A DNA stretch of 49,518 bases from Shimia sp. SK013 (GCF_001292625.1 NZ_LAJH01000019.1:1-49518), one strand, 5' to 3'. Counted from the stretch's first letter, positions 8,171 through 16,833 are shown. Notes: a model not told the origin generated them from the sequence alone. Program-made: numbers and translations.

Positions 8171-8267
8171 ATATTCTTGCAAGAAACGTAGCGTGAAACA
8201 GCCCAACGTGACGTCGATACGCACAAACGTGACGATTTTGCTCTGTTTCACGGGCGCGCAAGAATAT
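8171..8267. repeat. Nested inverted repeats in the etfBA leader
   Basis: Outer arms ATATTCTTGC (8171-8180) and GCAAGAATAT (8258-8267) are perfect 10-bp complements. Inside them CGTGAAACAG (8192-8201) and CTGTTTCACG (8243-8252) form a second perfect 10-bp pair. The core holds a 9-bp direct repeat AACGTGACG at 8205-8213 and 8226-8234, 21 bp apart, two helical turns. The whole lies between the adenosyltransferase stop and the etfB start, in 243 nt without a gene. It could be a leader RNA structure or a cluster of regulator sites. Confidence 0.7.
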
Positions 8268-8291
8268 ATCAACGCCCTGAGAGCATTGCTT

Positions 8292-8308
8292 GAGCCGGAC
8301 CCCGGCTC
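8292..8308 (+). promoter_or_regulatory. Short hairpin next to the etfB ribosome site
   Basis: GAGCCGG-ACC-CCGGCTC is a perfect 7-bp stem with a 3-nt loop, ending 11 nt before the AAGGAG ribosome site of etfB. It lacks a following U-run, so it is not a terminator. It may influence initiation or mRNA stability. Confidence 0.4.
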
Positions 8309-8335
8309 TGACATTTTGTAAGGAGTCCAACGCCC

Positions 8336-9094
8336 ATGAAGGTACTTGTGCCTGTCAAGCGCGTGATTGACTACAACGTGAAGGTCCGTGTGAAAGCGGA
8401 CGGGACCGGTGTCGATCTCGCCAACGTAAAAATGTCGATGAACCCATTCGACGAAATCGCCGTCGAAGAGGCCATCCGCCTGAAAGAAGCCGGCAAGGCT
8501 GACGAAGTGATCGCAGTGTCGATCGGCGTCAAGCAAGCTCAGGAAACCCTGCGCACCGCCCTCGCCATGGGCGCCGACCGCGCTATTCTCGTGGTTGCTG
8601 CTGACGATGTACATCAGGACATCGAGCCGCTGGCCGTTGCCAAAATCCTCGCCAAAGTGGTCGAAGAAGAGCAGCCCGGTCTGGTTCTCTGCGGCAAGCA
8701 GGCGATCGACAACGACATGAACGCCACTGGTCAAATGCTGTCCGCCCTTTTGGGTTGGTCGCAAGCGACATTCGCGTCCGAGGTCGACATCGACGGCGAC
8801 AACGCTGTTGTGACCCGCGAAGTGGACGGCGGTTTGCAAACCATCAAGGTTTCGACCCCAACCATCATCTCGGTTGATCTGCGTTTGAACGAGCCACGCT
8901 ACGCGTCGCTGCCAAACATCATGAAAGCCAAGAAAAAGCCGCTGGATGAGAAAACAGCTGCTGATTACGGCGTCGACGTCACACCACGTCTGGAAGTTGT
9001 TAAAACCTCCGAGCCGTCCGAGCGTGCCGCAGGCATCATGGTTGGCTCCGTAGACGAGCTGGTCGAGAAACTCAAAGAAGCGGGGGCTGTGTAA
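8336..9094 (+). CDS. etfB: Electron transfer flavoprotein beta subunit
   Basis: 252 residues, typical for EtfB. It begins [19 protein letters not shown]; the ETF beta signature region around [25 protein letters not shown] (given in parts) is clear, and [16 protein letters not shown] is the AMP-binding stretch. With EtfA it collects electrons from acyl-CoA and other dehydrogenases and passes them to ETF-ubiquinone oxidoreductase. The start is supported by AAGGAG 10 nt upstream. The stop overlaps the etfA start by one base (TAATG), indicating coupled translation. Confidence 0.97.
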   Translation: MKVLVPVKRVIDYNVKVRVKADGTGVDLANVKMSMNPFDEIAVEEAIRLKEAGKADEVIAVSIGVKQAQETLRTALAMGADRAILVVAADDVHQDIEPLAVAKILAKVVEEEQPGLVLCGKQAIDNDMNATGQMLSALLGWSQATFASEVDIDGDNAVVTREVDGGLQTIKVSTPTIISVDLRLNEPRYASLPNIMKAKKKPLDEKTAADYGVDVTPRLEVVKTSEPSERAAGIMVGSVDELVEKLKEAGAV

Positions 9095-10023
9095 TGGCTG
9101 TTCTTCTTCTCGCAGAAGTCAACAACGGCGAACTGGCGATGGACGCCACCGCCAAGGCTGTCACCGCATCCAAAACTTTGGGTGACGTGACCATTCTGGC
9201 CGCTGGTGCATCTGCCGCAGCCGCCGGCGAAGCTGCTGCCAAGATCGACGGCGTGGCAAAGGTTCTGGTTGCTGAGGACGCGTCCTTGGGCCACCGCCTT
9301 GCAGAGCCGACAGCCGCGCTGATCGTCTCGCTGGCTGGCGACTATAGCCACATCGTGGCACCTGCCACCACCGACGCGAAAAACGTGATGCCCCGCGTGG
9401 CAGCACTTTTGGACGTGATGGTGCTTTCCGAAGTGACCGCCGTGGTCGACGCCGACACATTCGAGCGTCCGATCTATGCCGGTAACGCAATCCAGACTGT
9501 AAAATCGTCCGATGCAACAAAGGTCATCACCTTCCGTACATCGACCTTTGACGCAGCTGGCGAAGGTGGCTCCGCATCCGTGGGAACCATTGGCGCAACC
9601 GACAACCCCGGTCTGTCCGAATGGATTGAAGACAAGGTTGCCGCAAGCGATCGTCCCGAGTTGACCTCGGCTGGCATCGTTGTCTCCGGTGGTCGTGGTG
9701 TTGGCTCCGAAGAGGACTTCAAAATCATCGAGGCCCTCGCCGACAAACTGGGTGCCGCTGTTGGCGCATCCCGCGCAGCCGTTGACTCGGGCTATGCCCC
9801 CAACGACTGGCAGGTTGGTCAAACTGGTAAAGTTGTGGCACCTGATCTGTACATCGCTGCAGGTATCTCGGGCGCCATTCAGCACCTTGCCGGTATGAAA
9901 GACTCCAAGATCATCGTTGCGATCAACAAAGACGAAGAAGCACCTATCTTCCAGGTTGCTGACTTTGGGTTGGTTGCCGATCTGTTTGAGGCCGTTCCGG
10001 CCCTGACCGAAAAGCTTGGCTAA
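9094..10023 (+). CDS. etfA: Electron transfer flavoprotein alpha subunit
   Basis: 309 residues. The C-terminal FAD domain carries [11 protein letters not shown], the [20 protein letters not shown] segment and the [11 protein letters not shown] loop typical of EtfA, which holds the redox-active FAD. The N-terminal half is the pseudo-symmetric alpha domain. It follows etfB with a one-base overlap and ends before a palindrome and a strong terminator, so etfBA is a two-gene unit at its 3' end. The subunits shuttle electrons from beta-oxidation and related dehydrogenases to the quinone pool. Confidence 0.97.
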   Translation: MAVLLLAEVNNGELAMDATAKAVTASKTLGDVTILAAGASAAAAGEAAAKIDGVAKVLVAEDASLGHRLAEPTAALIVSLAGDYSHIVAPATTDAKNVMPRVAALLDVMVLSEVTAVVDADTFERPIYAGNAIQTVKSSDATKVITFRTSTFDAAGEGGSASVGTIGATDNPGLSEWIEDKVAASDRPELTSAGIVVSGGRGVGSEEDFKIIEALADKLGAAVGASRAAVDSGYAPNDWQVGQTGKVVAPDLYIAAGISGAIQHLAGMKDSKIIVAINKDEEAPIFQVADFGLVADLFEAVPALTEKLG

Positions 10024-10030
10024 CGCGCAT

Positions 10031-10050
10031 CAGGCGGCCTAGGCCGCCTG
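10031..10050. repeat. 20-bp perfect palindrome after etfA
   Basis: The sequence CAGGCGGCC-TAGGCCGCCTG is a perfect self-complementary 20-mer starting 7 nt after the etfA stop. It precedes the true terminator by 13 nt and may form an extra 3' hairpin protecting the transcript. Confidence 0.6.
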
Positions 10051-10062
10051 CCCTAGACACAC

Positions 10063-10095
10063 AAAAAGGCCCGCTCATTGGCGGGCCTTTTCTTT
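10063..10095 (+). terminator. Rho-independent terminator of etfBA
   Basis: AAAAGGCCCGC-loop-GCGGGCCTTTT forms an 11-bp stem followed by CTTTT. The A-rich 5' flank means it can also act on the opposite strand, serving the convergent DUF6473 gene. Confidence 0.9.
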
Positions 10096-10123
10096 TGCGT
10101 TCAAATAACCGGGGCGAATTCAA

Positions 10124-10951
10124 TCAGAGCAGGTCTTTGACCTTTGCGGCGACCTTCTGAGCCGTAAGCTCGTGTACTTTCGGGCCAAGCATAACCTTCG
10201 CCGCAACCTTTTCCATTTCAGAGCACACCATACCGTCGGTGGACTGCAAAGCGTCTTCAGGCGTTACAACCACTTCGACAAGACCGTCGACCAACGGCGC
10301 CAAACCATCAAGCATTCCTCGATCAACAAACAGCGGATCACGACCAAGCTCTGAGGTGGCAACCTCGTCATCAGGGGTATGTGCCGACACCCACAAAAGG
10401 ATCACTTTGCCGCTGATGGTATTGAGTAGCAGCTTCATCCGCGCGTTCCACGCCATCTTCAGCTCTTCGCGCACCATCGCGTAACGCTCTGGCGCCCGTG
10501 ACTGCAGCGTTTGCAGCATGTGCCGGTTAAAGTGAAACTCGCTGAAATCGACCTCGGGAAACACCAACTGCATCATTTGGGACGCGCTGATGAACCGGTC
10601 GTTGCGGCGCGGATGCACCTTGTAATACCGGTTCGACATATTCTGCGCGCCCATCACCTGAATCACGGTGACATCCGCATGTTGCGCCACATCCAACGCC
10701 GGTGGCTCTGCGAGAAAAGCATCAATGCCAGCGTTCACACACCCCAGATTGACGCATTCCCGATCCAATTCGGTTTCCACCAGCGACACAAACGGAGTCG
10801 GTACAAATTTTCCATAGGTCTCCGTTCCACCGATGAAAGCCACATAGGCATCTTCAAGCGTCTTTTTCGGACCACGAAATGTGATCCGAGATTTTCCATA
10901 CCGACACGGAGCGTAATCAATTTCACCAGCGTCCATTTTAGCAAACGACAT
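10124..10951 (-). CDS. DUF6473 family protein
   Basis: 275 residues. The N-terminus (EIDYAPCRYGKSRITFRGP, then YVAFIGGTETYGKFVPTPF) is the conserved part of a family I know from Rhodobacterales as DUF6473. The core has an alternating strand/helix pattern with TVIQVMGAQNMSNRYYKVHPRRNDRF (in parts) and a WVSAHTPDDE segment. No signal peptide or membrane helix, so it is probably cytoplasmic. Biochemical function is unknown. It lies antiparallel between etfA and hbd, two genes that work in the same pathway, and converges on the etfBA terminator. I am sure of the gene, fairly sure of the family, and make no functional claim. Confidence 0.8.
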   Translation of the reverse strand: MSFAKMDAGEIDYAPCRYGKSRITFRGPKKTLEDAYVAFIGGTETYGKFVPTPFVSLVETELDRECVNLGCVNAGIDAFLAEPPALDVAQHADVTVIQVMGAQNMSNRYYKVHPRRNDRFISASQMMQLVFPEVDFSEFHFNRHMLQTLQSRAPERYAMVREELKMAWNARMKLLLNTISGKVILLWVSAHTPDDEVATSELGRDPLFVDRGMLDGLAPLVDGLVEVVVTPEDALQSTDGMVCSEMEKVAAKVMLGPKVHELTAQKVAAKVKDLL

Positions 10952-11040
10952 ATTTTCACCACAACTATCCTCACCCGCGCCCAGATTCGCGCAAACTGTT
11001 TGCCAAATGCCTAAAGTGCTAAGTTACAGTAAATTTTAGC

Positions 11041-11065
11041 CACCCCGCCCCCTTGCGGTGGGGTG
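11041..11065 (+). promoter_or_regulatory. Hairpin in the hbd upstream region
   Basis: CACCCCGCC and GGTGGGGTG form a 9-bp stem with one G-U pair and a 7-nt loop, 47 nt before the hbd start. No U-run follows, so it reads as leader structure rather than terminator. The rest of the 160-nt gap to the divergent DUF6473 gene is AT-richer and probably holds both promoters. Confidence 0.4.
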
Positions 11066-11111
11066 AAACGCAGGCATAAGGTTCGACAAAGCCAAATAAT
11101 GGGGTCGGATC

Positions 11112-11987
11112 ATGGACATCGGGTCAATCGGAGTGGTCGGAGCCGGCCAAATGGGCAATGGCATCGCGCATGTTATGGCGCTGGCGGGCTATGAAGTCCT
11201 GCTCAACGACATCGATCAGAACGCGTTGGACGCAGCTGTCGCGCGAATCGATAAGAATCTTGAGCGTCAGGTGAGTCGCGAAACGATCTCTGCCGACGAA
11301 AAGGCCGCCGCGATGGCGCGCATTGGAACAACTTTGGAACTGCCTGCCTTGGGCGGCACCGATTTGGTGATTGAGGCGGCGACCGAACGCGAAGAAATCA
11401 AACACCAGATCTTTGACACGCTGAAGCCGCATCTCAACCCGGACACGATCCTGACCTCCAACACCTCATCTATTTCGATCACCCGACTGGCTTCCCGCAC
11501 CACCAACCCCGAACGTTTCATGGGGTTTCACTTCATGAACCCCGTGCCGGTGATGCAACTGGTCGAACTAATCCGTGGCATTGCGACCGATGAACCCACC
11601 TACCAAACCTGTCTGGGCATCGTCACCAAACTGGGCAAAACCGCTGCCAGTGCCGAGGATTTCCCGGCGTTCATCGTAAACCGCATCCTGATCCCGATGA
11701 TCAACGAAGCCTGCTATACCCTGTACGAAGGCGTGGGCAATGTGGCATCGATCGACAACGCATTGAAGCTCGGCGCCAACCATCCAATGGGCCCGCTCGA
11801 ATTGGCGGACTTTATCGGTTTGGACACCTGTCTTGCGATCATGAACGTGCTGCACGACGGTCTTGCCGACACCAAATACCGCCCTTGCCCGCTTTTGACC
11901 AAATACGTCGAAGCTGGCTGGTTGGGCCGCAAGGTCAAACGCGGGTTCTATGATTACCGTGGCGACGTCCCTGTTCCGACCCGCTGA
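11112..11987 (+). CDS. 3-hydroxybutyryl-CoA dehydrogenase
   Basis: 291 residues. The Rossmann motif VVGAGQMGNGIAHVMALAGY at residues 8-27 binds NAD(P); the catalytic His140 lies in GFHFMNPVPVMQLVE, and the C-terminal helical dimerisation domain (GANHPMGPLELADFIGLD) is complete. It interconverts acetoacetyl-CoA and 3-hydroxybutyryl-CoA in fatty-acid, butyrate/PHB and ethylmalonyl-CoA metabolism. Length and motifs match the single-domain bacterial Hbd, not the fused FadB type. Its proximity to etfBA and the B12 adenosyltransferase suits this pathway. A weak CCCGC/GCGGG stem overlaps the stop. Confidence 0.95.
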   Translation: MDIGSIGVVGAGQMGNGIAHVMALAGYEVLLNDIDQNALDAAVARIDKNLERQVSRETISADEKAAAMARIGTTLELPALGGTDLVIEAATEREEIKHQIFDTLKPHLNPDTILTSNTSSISITRLASRTTNPERFMGFHFMNPVPVMQLVELIRGIATDEPTYQTCLGIVTKLGKTAASAEDFPAFIVNRILIPMINEACYTLYEGVGNVASIDNALKLGANHPMGPLELADFIGLDTCLAIMNVLHDGLADTKYRPCPLLTKYVEAGWLGRKVKRGFYDYRGDVPVPTR

Positions 11988-12082
11988 TCTTTGCGGGGCC
12001 GTTTTCCAATGGACAGTCGCGTGAACAGGTTTTGCACAGACGGGCGCTAGGCGCGGTAGAATGTCTCTCTGCGCAAACCGCC

Positions 12083-12964
12083 TTAGTCGGACTTGCCTAG
12101 ATCCAGCGTGTGCTGACGCAACCACGCCATAAAGCCGCGCGGATCGCTTTGCAGCATTTCCAACTGTTCGTCCGTCAGCGGCTCGCCGACCACAGGTTTT
12201 TGCGGCTTGTTACAGGATCGTACAATTTCATGCAGCAGCAAACCCTGACGTAGGATTGGCGACAGCTTGTTGGCGATTTGATACGCGCGACTGTTGGATC
12301 CGGGATAGAAGATCGGCACAACCCGCGCACCGGAACGGCGGATCATTTGCGCCGTAAAGACATTCCACTCTTGCTCAATGGCTGGTCCAAACCAACTCTC
12401 AGAGCTCATCACAACCCCCGAAGGGAAAAGCGCAACCACGCCGCCCTCTTTGAGGTGCGACATCGCCTTGCCGCGCATTTCGACCATCTTGCGCTGTGCA
12501 TCAGGGTCATGTGGGAACGGCACCGGAATCATAAAGCTAGACGCCGCTTCGTCCAGACCGGTCAGCACGGACCGCGTCAGAATACGGTAATCCTGTCGAA
12601 CGCGGCCGATCAGGTCGGCAAAAATCATGCCATCAACCATGCCGTGCGGGTGGTTGGCCACCACAATAACCGGGCCATCCGCCGGGATGTTTTCCAGCTG
12701 CTCAGCAGGCGTTGTAAGTTCAATGCCCATCACGTCCAGCGCGCCGCGCCAGAACCGCTGACCCCGAAATTTCTCGTTGTTTCTTTCGAACTTGTTGACC
12801 ATGCCCAGAATGGTCAACTTCCCAGTCATCCATTCAATGGCGCGGATGGCAAAACCGGTCCACCGATCGTCAAACGAGTTGGCATAGGTCAGCGTGCGCC
12901 GGTCGTAGACCTGCCCTTCGCTGTCGTGGGCGGTCTCGCTTCCGCCTTTGCCTTTGTTCGCCAT
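12083..12964 (-). CDS. PlsC-like lysophospholipid acyltransferase
   Basis: About 293 residues from an ATG at 12964. It has the glycerophospholipid acyltransferase motif NHPHGMVDG (HxxxxD), a following FPSGVVMSSESWFGP block and RVVPIFYPGSNSRAYQ. Such enzymes acylate lysophosphatidic acid or related lipids at the inner membrane. The frame stays open for 54 codons upstream, but that extension is low-complexity and basic; no clear ribosome site distinguishes the candidates, so the start is uncertain. It is the last gene of the chvI-to-HPr series, 76 nt after HPr, and converges on hbd. It may link envelope lipid adjustment to the envelope-stress regulators upstream, which is inference. Confidence 0.85.
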   Translation of the reverse strand: MANKGKGGSETAHDSEGQVYDRRTLTYANSFDDRWTGFAIRAIEWMTGKLTILGMVNKFERNNEKFRGQRFWRGALDVMGIELTTPAEQLENIPADGPVIVVANHPHGMVDGMIFADLIGRVRQDYRILTRSVLTGLDEAASSFMIPVPFPHDPDAQRKMVEMRGKAMSHLKEGGVVALFPSGVVMSSESWFGPAIEQEWNVFTAQMIRRSGARVVPIFYPGSNSRAYQIANKLSPILRQGLLLHEIVRSCNKPQKPVVGEPLTDEQLEMLQSDPRGFMAWLRQHTLDLGKSD

Positions 12965-13040
12965 ATGTGGCTCTGGCACAGTGTCCACCAACTCAATCTT
13001 CCCGTTTCTCGGCCAACAATTTGGCCGCCCGTCTTTCGCT

Positions 13041-13319
13041 TTAGAAGCCTTCGCCAAACTTGTCGGCAACAAGGGCTTCGATTGCATCGGCCAGCGCCTC
13101 TGCGTCCGGCCCACTGGTCTGAACATCCACAGACGTACCTTTGGACGCCGCCAACATCAGCAAACCCATAATACTGTCGCCGCTTGCGCTCAACCCATCC
13201 TTGGACACTTCTGCGGATGCGTCAAATCCTTCGACCACTTCGACCAACTTGGCAGAAGCCCGCGCGTGCAGCCCTTTTTCATTGACGATTGCCAGTGTGC
13301 GTAATGTGGTATCACTCAT
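13041..13319 (-). CDS. ptsH: Phosphocarrier protein HPr
   Basis: 92 residues. The phosphoacceptor His18 is in GLHARASAKL, and the regulatory serine region SGDSIMGLLMLAAS matches the site that HprK phosphorylates in other bacteria. No sugar-specific EIIBC is nearby; with the EIIA and HprK genes this is a regulatory, nitrogen-type PTS rather than a sugar transport system. It starts 3 nt after the EIIA stop. EI (ptsP) must be elsewhere in the genome. Confidence 0.96.
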   Translation of the reverse strand: MSDTTLRTLAIVNEKGLHARASAKLVEVVEGFDASAEVSKDGLSASGDSIMGLLMLAASKGTSVDVQTSGPDAEALADAIEALVADKFGEGF

Positions 13320-13322
13320 GGC

Positions 13323-13715
13323 TCACCCCGTGTGGATATTTTGGCTGTCGATGTATTTGCGACCGGCATCCAGCGACAAACGCACTGCATCTCCAACCTC
13401 AAGATGGCGGCTTTTAGCCAGCTTGATCAACATTGGCAAATTGGCCCCATATAGGATGCGCCGATTGGCAGGCGCACAGGCACGCAGGCTGAGATTAGAA
13501 GGCGAGCCTCCGAACATGTCCGTGACGATAACCACCCCATCGCCCGTGTCGACGGCATCAGCCGCAACACAAATTTCACCTTGCTTTGTGGCTCGGTCGT
13601 GGTCGGGTTCAATCGCGATGGCAGAGACGCCATTTTGCGCGCCGACCACATGCTCCATGGCTGCCAGGTATTCGCCCGCCAGCCCGCCATGTGCCACGAT
13701 CACAATTCCGATCAC
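13323..13715 (-). CDS. PTS EIIA component, mannose family
   Basis: 130 residues beginning MIGIVIVAHGGLAGEYLAA. His9 in the AHG motif is the expected phosphorylation site, and VVIVTDMFGGSPSNLSL is the conserved core of EIIA-Man domains. In Alphaproteobacteria this stand-alone protein receives phosphate from HPr and acts in regulation, with no cognate EIIB/C. It overlaps rapZ by 4 nt (ATGA) and is followed by ptsH after 3 nt, so the three are translated as a unit. Confidence 0.95.
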   Translation of the reverse strand: MIGIVIVAHGGLAGEYLAAMEHVVGAQNGVSAIAIEPDHDRATKQGEICVAADAVDTGDGVVIVTDMFGGSPSNLSLRACAPANRRILYGANLPMLIKLAKSRHLEVGDAVRLSLDAGRKYIDSQNIHTG

Positions 13716-14644
13716 GCTTTGTCTTCCCCATCTGCTGTGCTGTCCGGCCCATGTCCCGGAAGCGTTGCGACCCGGTTGAGTTCGCGATGCCTAATTGACA
13801 CCCGCCAGCCCTGTTGTGCAAGAGCAGCCGCGACGGAATCAGCCATAAATACCGATCTATGCCGCCCCCCCGTGCACCCAAATGCGATCATCAGGTGGCT
13901 ACGGCCTTCTCCGATATAGGCAGGGAGCAGGGTCGTCAGCATTTTCGTGAGTGAGTCGAAGAATGGATCAAATGACGGATCATCCGCGACATAGACCCCC
14001 ACGGGTGCATCTCCACCGTCCATAGGACGCAAGTCAGGCTCCCAATGCGGATTGCGCAAGAACCGACAGTCAAACACCATGTCAGCGCTTTGTGGCAACC
14101 CACGCTTGTAGCTGAAAGACGTAACCGTCAGTGCCAGTGATTGACCGTCCTTGGGGGCATAGTGCTGCTCCACCACCGCGCGCAATTCATGCGGGCTCAG
14201 CTCTGAGGTGTCGATCAATACATCCGCTCGGGCGCGTACCGGCGCGAAAAGCTCAAGCTCACGACGAATGCCCTGTGATGGTTCGCCGTCCGGAGCCATT
14301 GGATGGCGGCGGCGCGTTTCGCTATAGCGTCGGGCAAGCACATCGGCGCGACAGTCCAGGTACAAAAGCTCGGGGTCGGCCTCGTGTACGCCCTTCAGAT
14401 GATCCAGCGCTTCCAGCAATGCCTGTGACGAAAAATCCCTGTTTCGCACATCAAGACCCAGCGCCAAGGGCCCCGTCAAAGGCTGATCTGACAGCAGCCG
14501 CCCTAACAGGCCAATCGGCAAATTGTCGATGGTTTCATAACCGCTGTCTTCGAGCGCATTGATGGCCGTTGACCGACCCGCCCCTGACGGACCCGTCAGC
14601 AAGAGCAGGCGGTGTTTCTTGGATGTCGACGGCGCTGCGGTCAC
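13712..14644 (-). CDS. rapZ: RapZ-type nucleotide-binding protein
   Basis: About 310 residues from a GTG at 14644. Walker A GPSGAGRST is at residues 18-26; SGYETIDNLPIGLL, the DCRADVLARRYSETRRRHP segment (in parts) and the C-terminal FGCTGGRHRSVFMAD are hallmarks of the RapZ/YvcJ family. In E. coli RapZ is an RNA adaptor controlling GlmS via small RNAs; in Alphaproteobacteria its role is less known. The start is fixed by a 4-nt GTGA overlap with hprK and GGGAG upstream; a longer frame upstream lies inside hprK and is rejected. Confidence 0.93.
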   Translation of the reverse strand: MTAAPSTSKKHRLLLLTGPSGAGRSTAINALEDSGYETIDNLPIGLLGRLLSDQPLTGPLALGLDVRNRDFSSQALLEALDHLKGVHEADPELLYLDCRADVLARRYSETRRRHPMAPDGEPSQGIRRELELFAPVRARADVLIDTSELSPHELRAVVEQHYAPKDGQSLALTVTSFSYKRGLPQSADMVFDCRFLRNPHWEPDLRPMDGGDAPVGVYVADDPSFDPFFDSLTKMLTTLLPAYIGEGRSHLMIAFGCTGGRHRSVFMADSVAAALAQQGWRVSIRHRELNRVATLPGHGPDSTADGEDKA

Positions 14645-15111
14645 GCATCTCTCCCTTCGCGCAGGTATTGCAGAATCGCTGGTGCAAAATGCGCTGCTTC
14701 GACACGTCGGCACAAGGGGATAGAATGGCCAAGTAGAACGACTTGTAGCGGGTGCGGTAAGCGGCCCTCTTCGACCCTGTCCATGTCCACAGCCAGCACC
14801 ACCTCGGCCTCAGGCACTGTGTGGGCCCGCAAGATGCCAACCCCGCGCGCTTCGATCTTGCCGCGAATGGTCTTTGGCGCGCTGGCCGTCAACGATGCTC
14901 CACTCCGGCGAAGGACCGTGCGGTCATCTGCAACCAACGTCGCCCCATAGGCCAACAGGGCCAAGGCAAGCGCCGATTTTCCGCTGCCGGATGTACCCGT
15001 GATCAGTACCGCGCGCCCGTCCAGAGCCACACAGGAAGCATGCAGAATGGTGTCCTCGACGTCTGACGATCCGGCAGAGGTGCCTGACACGTCATCCTCG
15101 CCGGTCGCCAT
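14641..15111 (-). CDS. hprK: HPr kinase/phosphorylase, short alphaproteobacterial form
   Basis: 156 residues, about half the Firmicutes enzyme because the N-terminal domain is absent. Walker A GTSGSGKSALAL is at residues 39-50 and the HprK signature EARGVGILRAHTV follows. It phosphorylates the regulatory serine of HPr. It starts 3 nt after the chvG stop and overlaps rapZ by 4 nt. The gene order next to chvG/chvI and the PTS genes is the standard alphaproteobacterial arrangement. Confidence 0.95.
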   Translation of the reverse strand: MATGEDDVSGTSAGSSDVEDTILHASCVALDGRAVLITGTSGSGKSALALALLAYGATLVADDRTVLRRSGASLTASAPKTIRGKIEARGVGILRAHTVPEAEVVLAVDMDRVEEGRLPHPLQVVLLGHSIPLCRRVEAAHFAPAILQYLREGRDA

Positions 15112-15114
15112 GGC

Positions 15115-16809
15115 TTACACCGGAAGGCCGACCACGAAACGGGCGCCCAAAGGTTCAGAGGTAATGTCGGCATCCGTGGGACGGATATTTTCGGCCCAGA
15201 TCACACCGCCGTGCGCTTCGACAATTTGTTTGGAAATCGCCAGCCCAAGACCGGAGTTGTTGCCAAAGTCGGATTCAGGTCGGTGCGAGTAAAAGCGATT
15301 GAAGATCTTGTTAAGCGCCTGCTCCGGAATGCCGGGACCGGTGTCTTCGACCACCACCAGCACGCGGTTCTCGCGCTTGCGCGCCCAGACACGAATGGCG
15401 TCACCATCTTCGCAAAAGCTGATTGCATTGGTGATCAGGTTGACAAAGACCTGCGCCAGCCGCGCCTCAAGCCCATTGATTTCAATTGGCACTTCAGGCA
15501 GGTCGCTGACGAAATCGATGCCTTTGCCCTTGGCGTCTTCGCCCAGATACTGCGCCAAATTTCCAATCATCTCGAGCAGATTGAACTGCTCCTCTTCTTC
15601 CTTGACCAGTTCGCTGTCCAAACGGGACGCGTTGGAAATGTCACTTACAAGACGGTCCAGGCGACGCACATCGTGCTCGATCACATCGAGTAATTTTTCG
15701 CGATGCTCTTCTTTCTTGACCATCCGAAGCGACCCAACTGCCGACCGCAACGAGGCCAACGGGTTCTTGATTTCATGCGCCACGTCAGCCGCAAATTGCT
15801 CGTTACTGTCGATCCGCTCATACAAGGCCGACACCATGCCGCGTAATGCACCGGACAAACGGCCGATCTCATCAGGGCGGGCTGTCAAATCAGGGATCCG
15901 CACGCGGCCCGGGTTGACCTTGCGTGTGTCGTTGTCGCGGCCAATTTCGGCGGCAGCGGCCAGATCGGACAATGGATTGGAAATTGTAGACGCCAATACC
16001 ATCGACAGGCCAACCGACACCACAGTGGCAATCAGGAACATCTGCAAAACGCGCTCACGCTCGGAACTGACCATTTGGTCCAACTCGCCGGCCGCACTTA
16101 CCAGCACCACCGCGCCAACGTTGCGCCCGGCTTGCTGTATGGCCACGCCCACTGCGAACACGGTGTCGCCATCATCGGCCTCCAGCGTCGCCAGATGCTC
16201 ACCCTCGGCCAGCGCCAATTCCGCAATTTGGCTAAGACGCGCTTCACTTTCGGCGTCTTCACCCAGCCCGCCTCCACCTTCTCCGCCGATGGTTTCCCAC
16301 AGTTTGTTCAATGTCGACGTAAGCGGTGTGCCTTCTGGGCGTTCCGCCAAGGCCTGGGCCGCGCTTGATGTGGCCTCTCCGACCTTCATGCCCACGGCGT
16401 TTTTGGATGTATCAAAAACAAAAACGCTCGTGCCCTGTTGCAAGGGAAGCTTTTCCAGCGTGCCGCCAACTTTGACGCCGTCATCGGTTGCCAAATTGAC
16501 CGGTGCACCAGACGGCATCTGCGCCTCAAAGGCGCCCGCAATCAACCGTCCCTCGGCAATCAGCCCCGCGGCACGTTGCACCGCAAAACTGTCGCGCGCA
16601 CTATTGAGATACAAGATACCCGCCACCAAAACGCACAAAGCGATCAGGTTGAACGTGATAATCTTGCGCGTTAGCGGGGATTTGCTCAGCGGCAAAAGCC
16701 GGCGGCGTTCCCGCCGTCCACGCATCTCCCTTTCAACATTGGCTTCGGGCGCGACCCAGTCATCGCCCAATACAACGTCTCCATCCCGCCCTTGGGCCAT
16801 GTCCTGCAC
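15115..16809 (-). CDS. chvG: Sensor histidine kinase ChvG (ExoS family)
   Basis: 564 residues from a GTG at 16809 with AAGGA 5 nt upstream. A basic cytoplasmic stretch of about 48 residues precedes TM1 (about 50-68); a periplasmic sensor domain of about 185 residues follows, including an acidic Gly-rich loop near 175-190; TM2 is at about 256-275, then a HAMP domain. The dimerisation/phosphoacceptor helix has VAHEIKNPLASL with His345, and the ATPase domain shows VFVNLITNAISF, VEDTGPGIP and GLGLAISKQIVEAHGG. ChvG senses acid and envelope state in Rhizobiales relatives and phosphorylates ChvI. It lies 24 nt downstream of chvI. Confidence 0.95.
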   Translation of the reverse strand: MQDMAQGRDGDVVLGDDWVAPEANVEREMRGRRERRRLLPLSKSPLTRKIITFNLIALCVLVAGILYLNSARDSFAVQRAAGLIAEGRLIAGAFEAQMPSGAPVNLATDDGVKVGGTLEKLPLQQGTSVFVFDTSKNAVGMKVGEATSSAAQALAERPEGTPLTSTLNKLWETIGGEGGGGLGEDAESEARLSQIAELALAEGEHLATLEADDGDTVFAVGVAIQQAGRNVGAVVLVSAAGELDQMVSSERERVLQMFLIATVVSVGLSMVLASTISNPLSDLAAAAEIGRDNDTRKVNPGRVRIPDLTARPDEIGRLSGALRGMVSALYERIDSNEQFAADVAHEIKNPLASLRSAVGSLRMVKKEEHREKLLDVIEHDVRRLDRLVSDISNASRLDSELVKEEEEQFNLLEMIGNLAQYLGEDAKGKGIDFVSDLPEVPIEINGLEARLAQVFVNLITNAISFCEDGDAIRVWARKRENRVLVVVEDTGPGIPEQALNKIFNRFYSHRPESDFGNNSGLGLAISKQIVEAHGGVIWAENIRPTDADITSEPLGARFVVGLPV

Positions 16810-16833
16810 GTCGGTCCTTCCGGCCTTGCGTCG

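Noticed and set aside
8171..8267. Nested repeats before etfBA as a rho-independent terminator
   Set aside because: There is no U-run, the loops are long, and the structure is over 60 nt from the next gene start with further leader sequence after it.
14645..14713. Longer rapZ start upstream of GTG 14644
   Set aside because: The extension lies inside hprK, contains no ribosome site and is unlike RapZ N-termini; the GTGA overlap with hprK defines the start.
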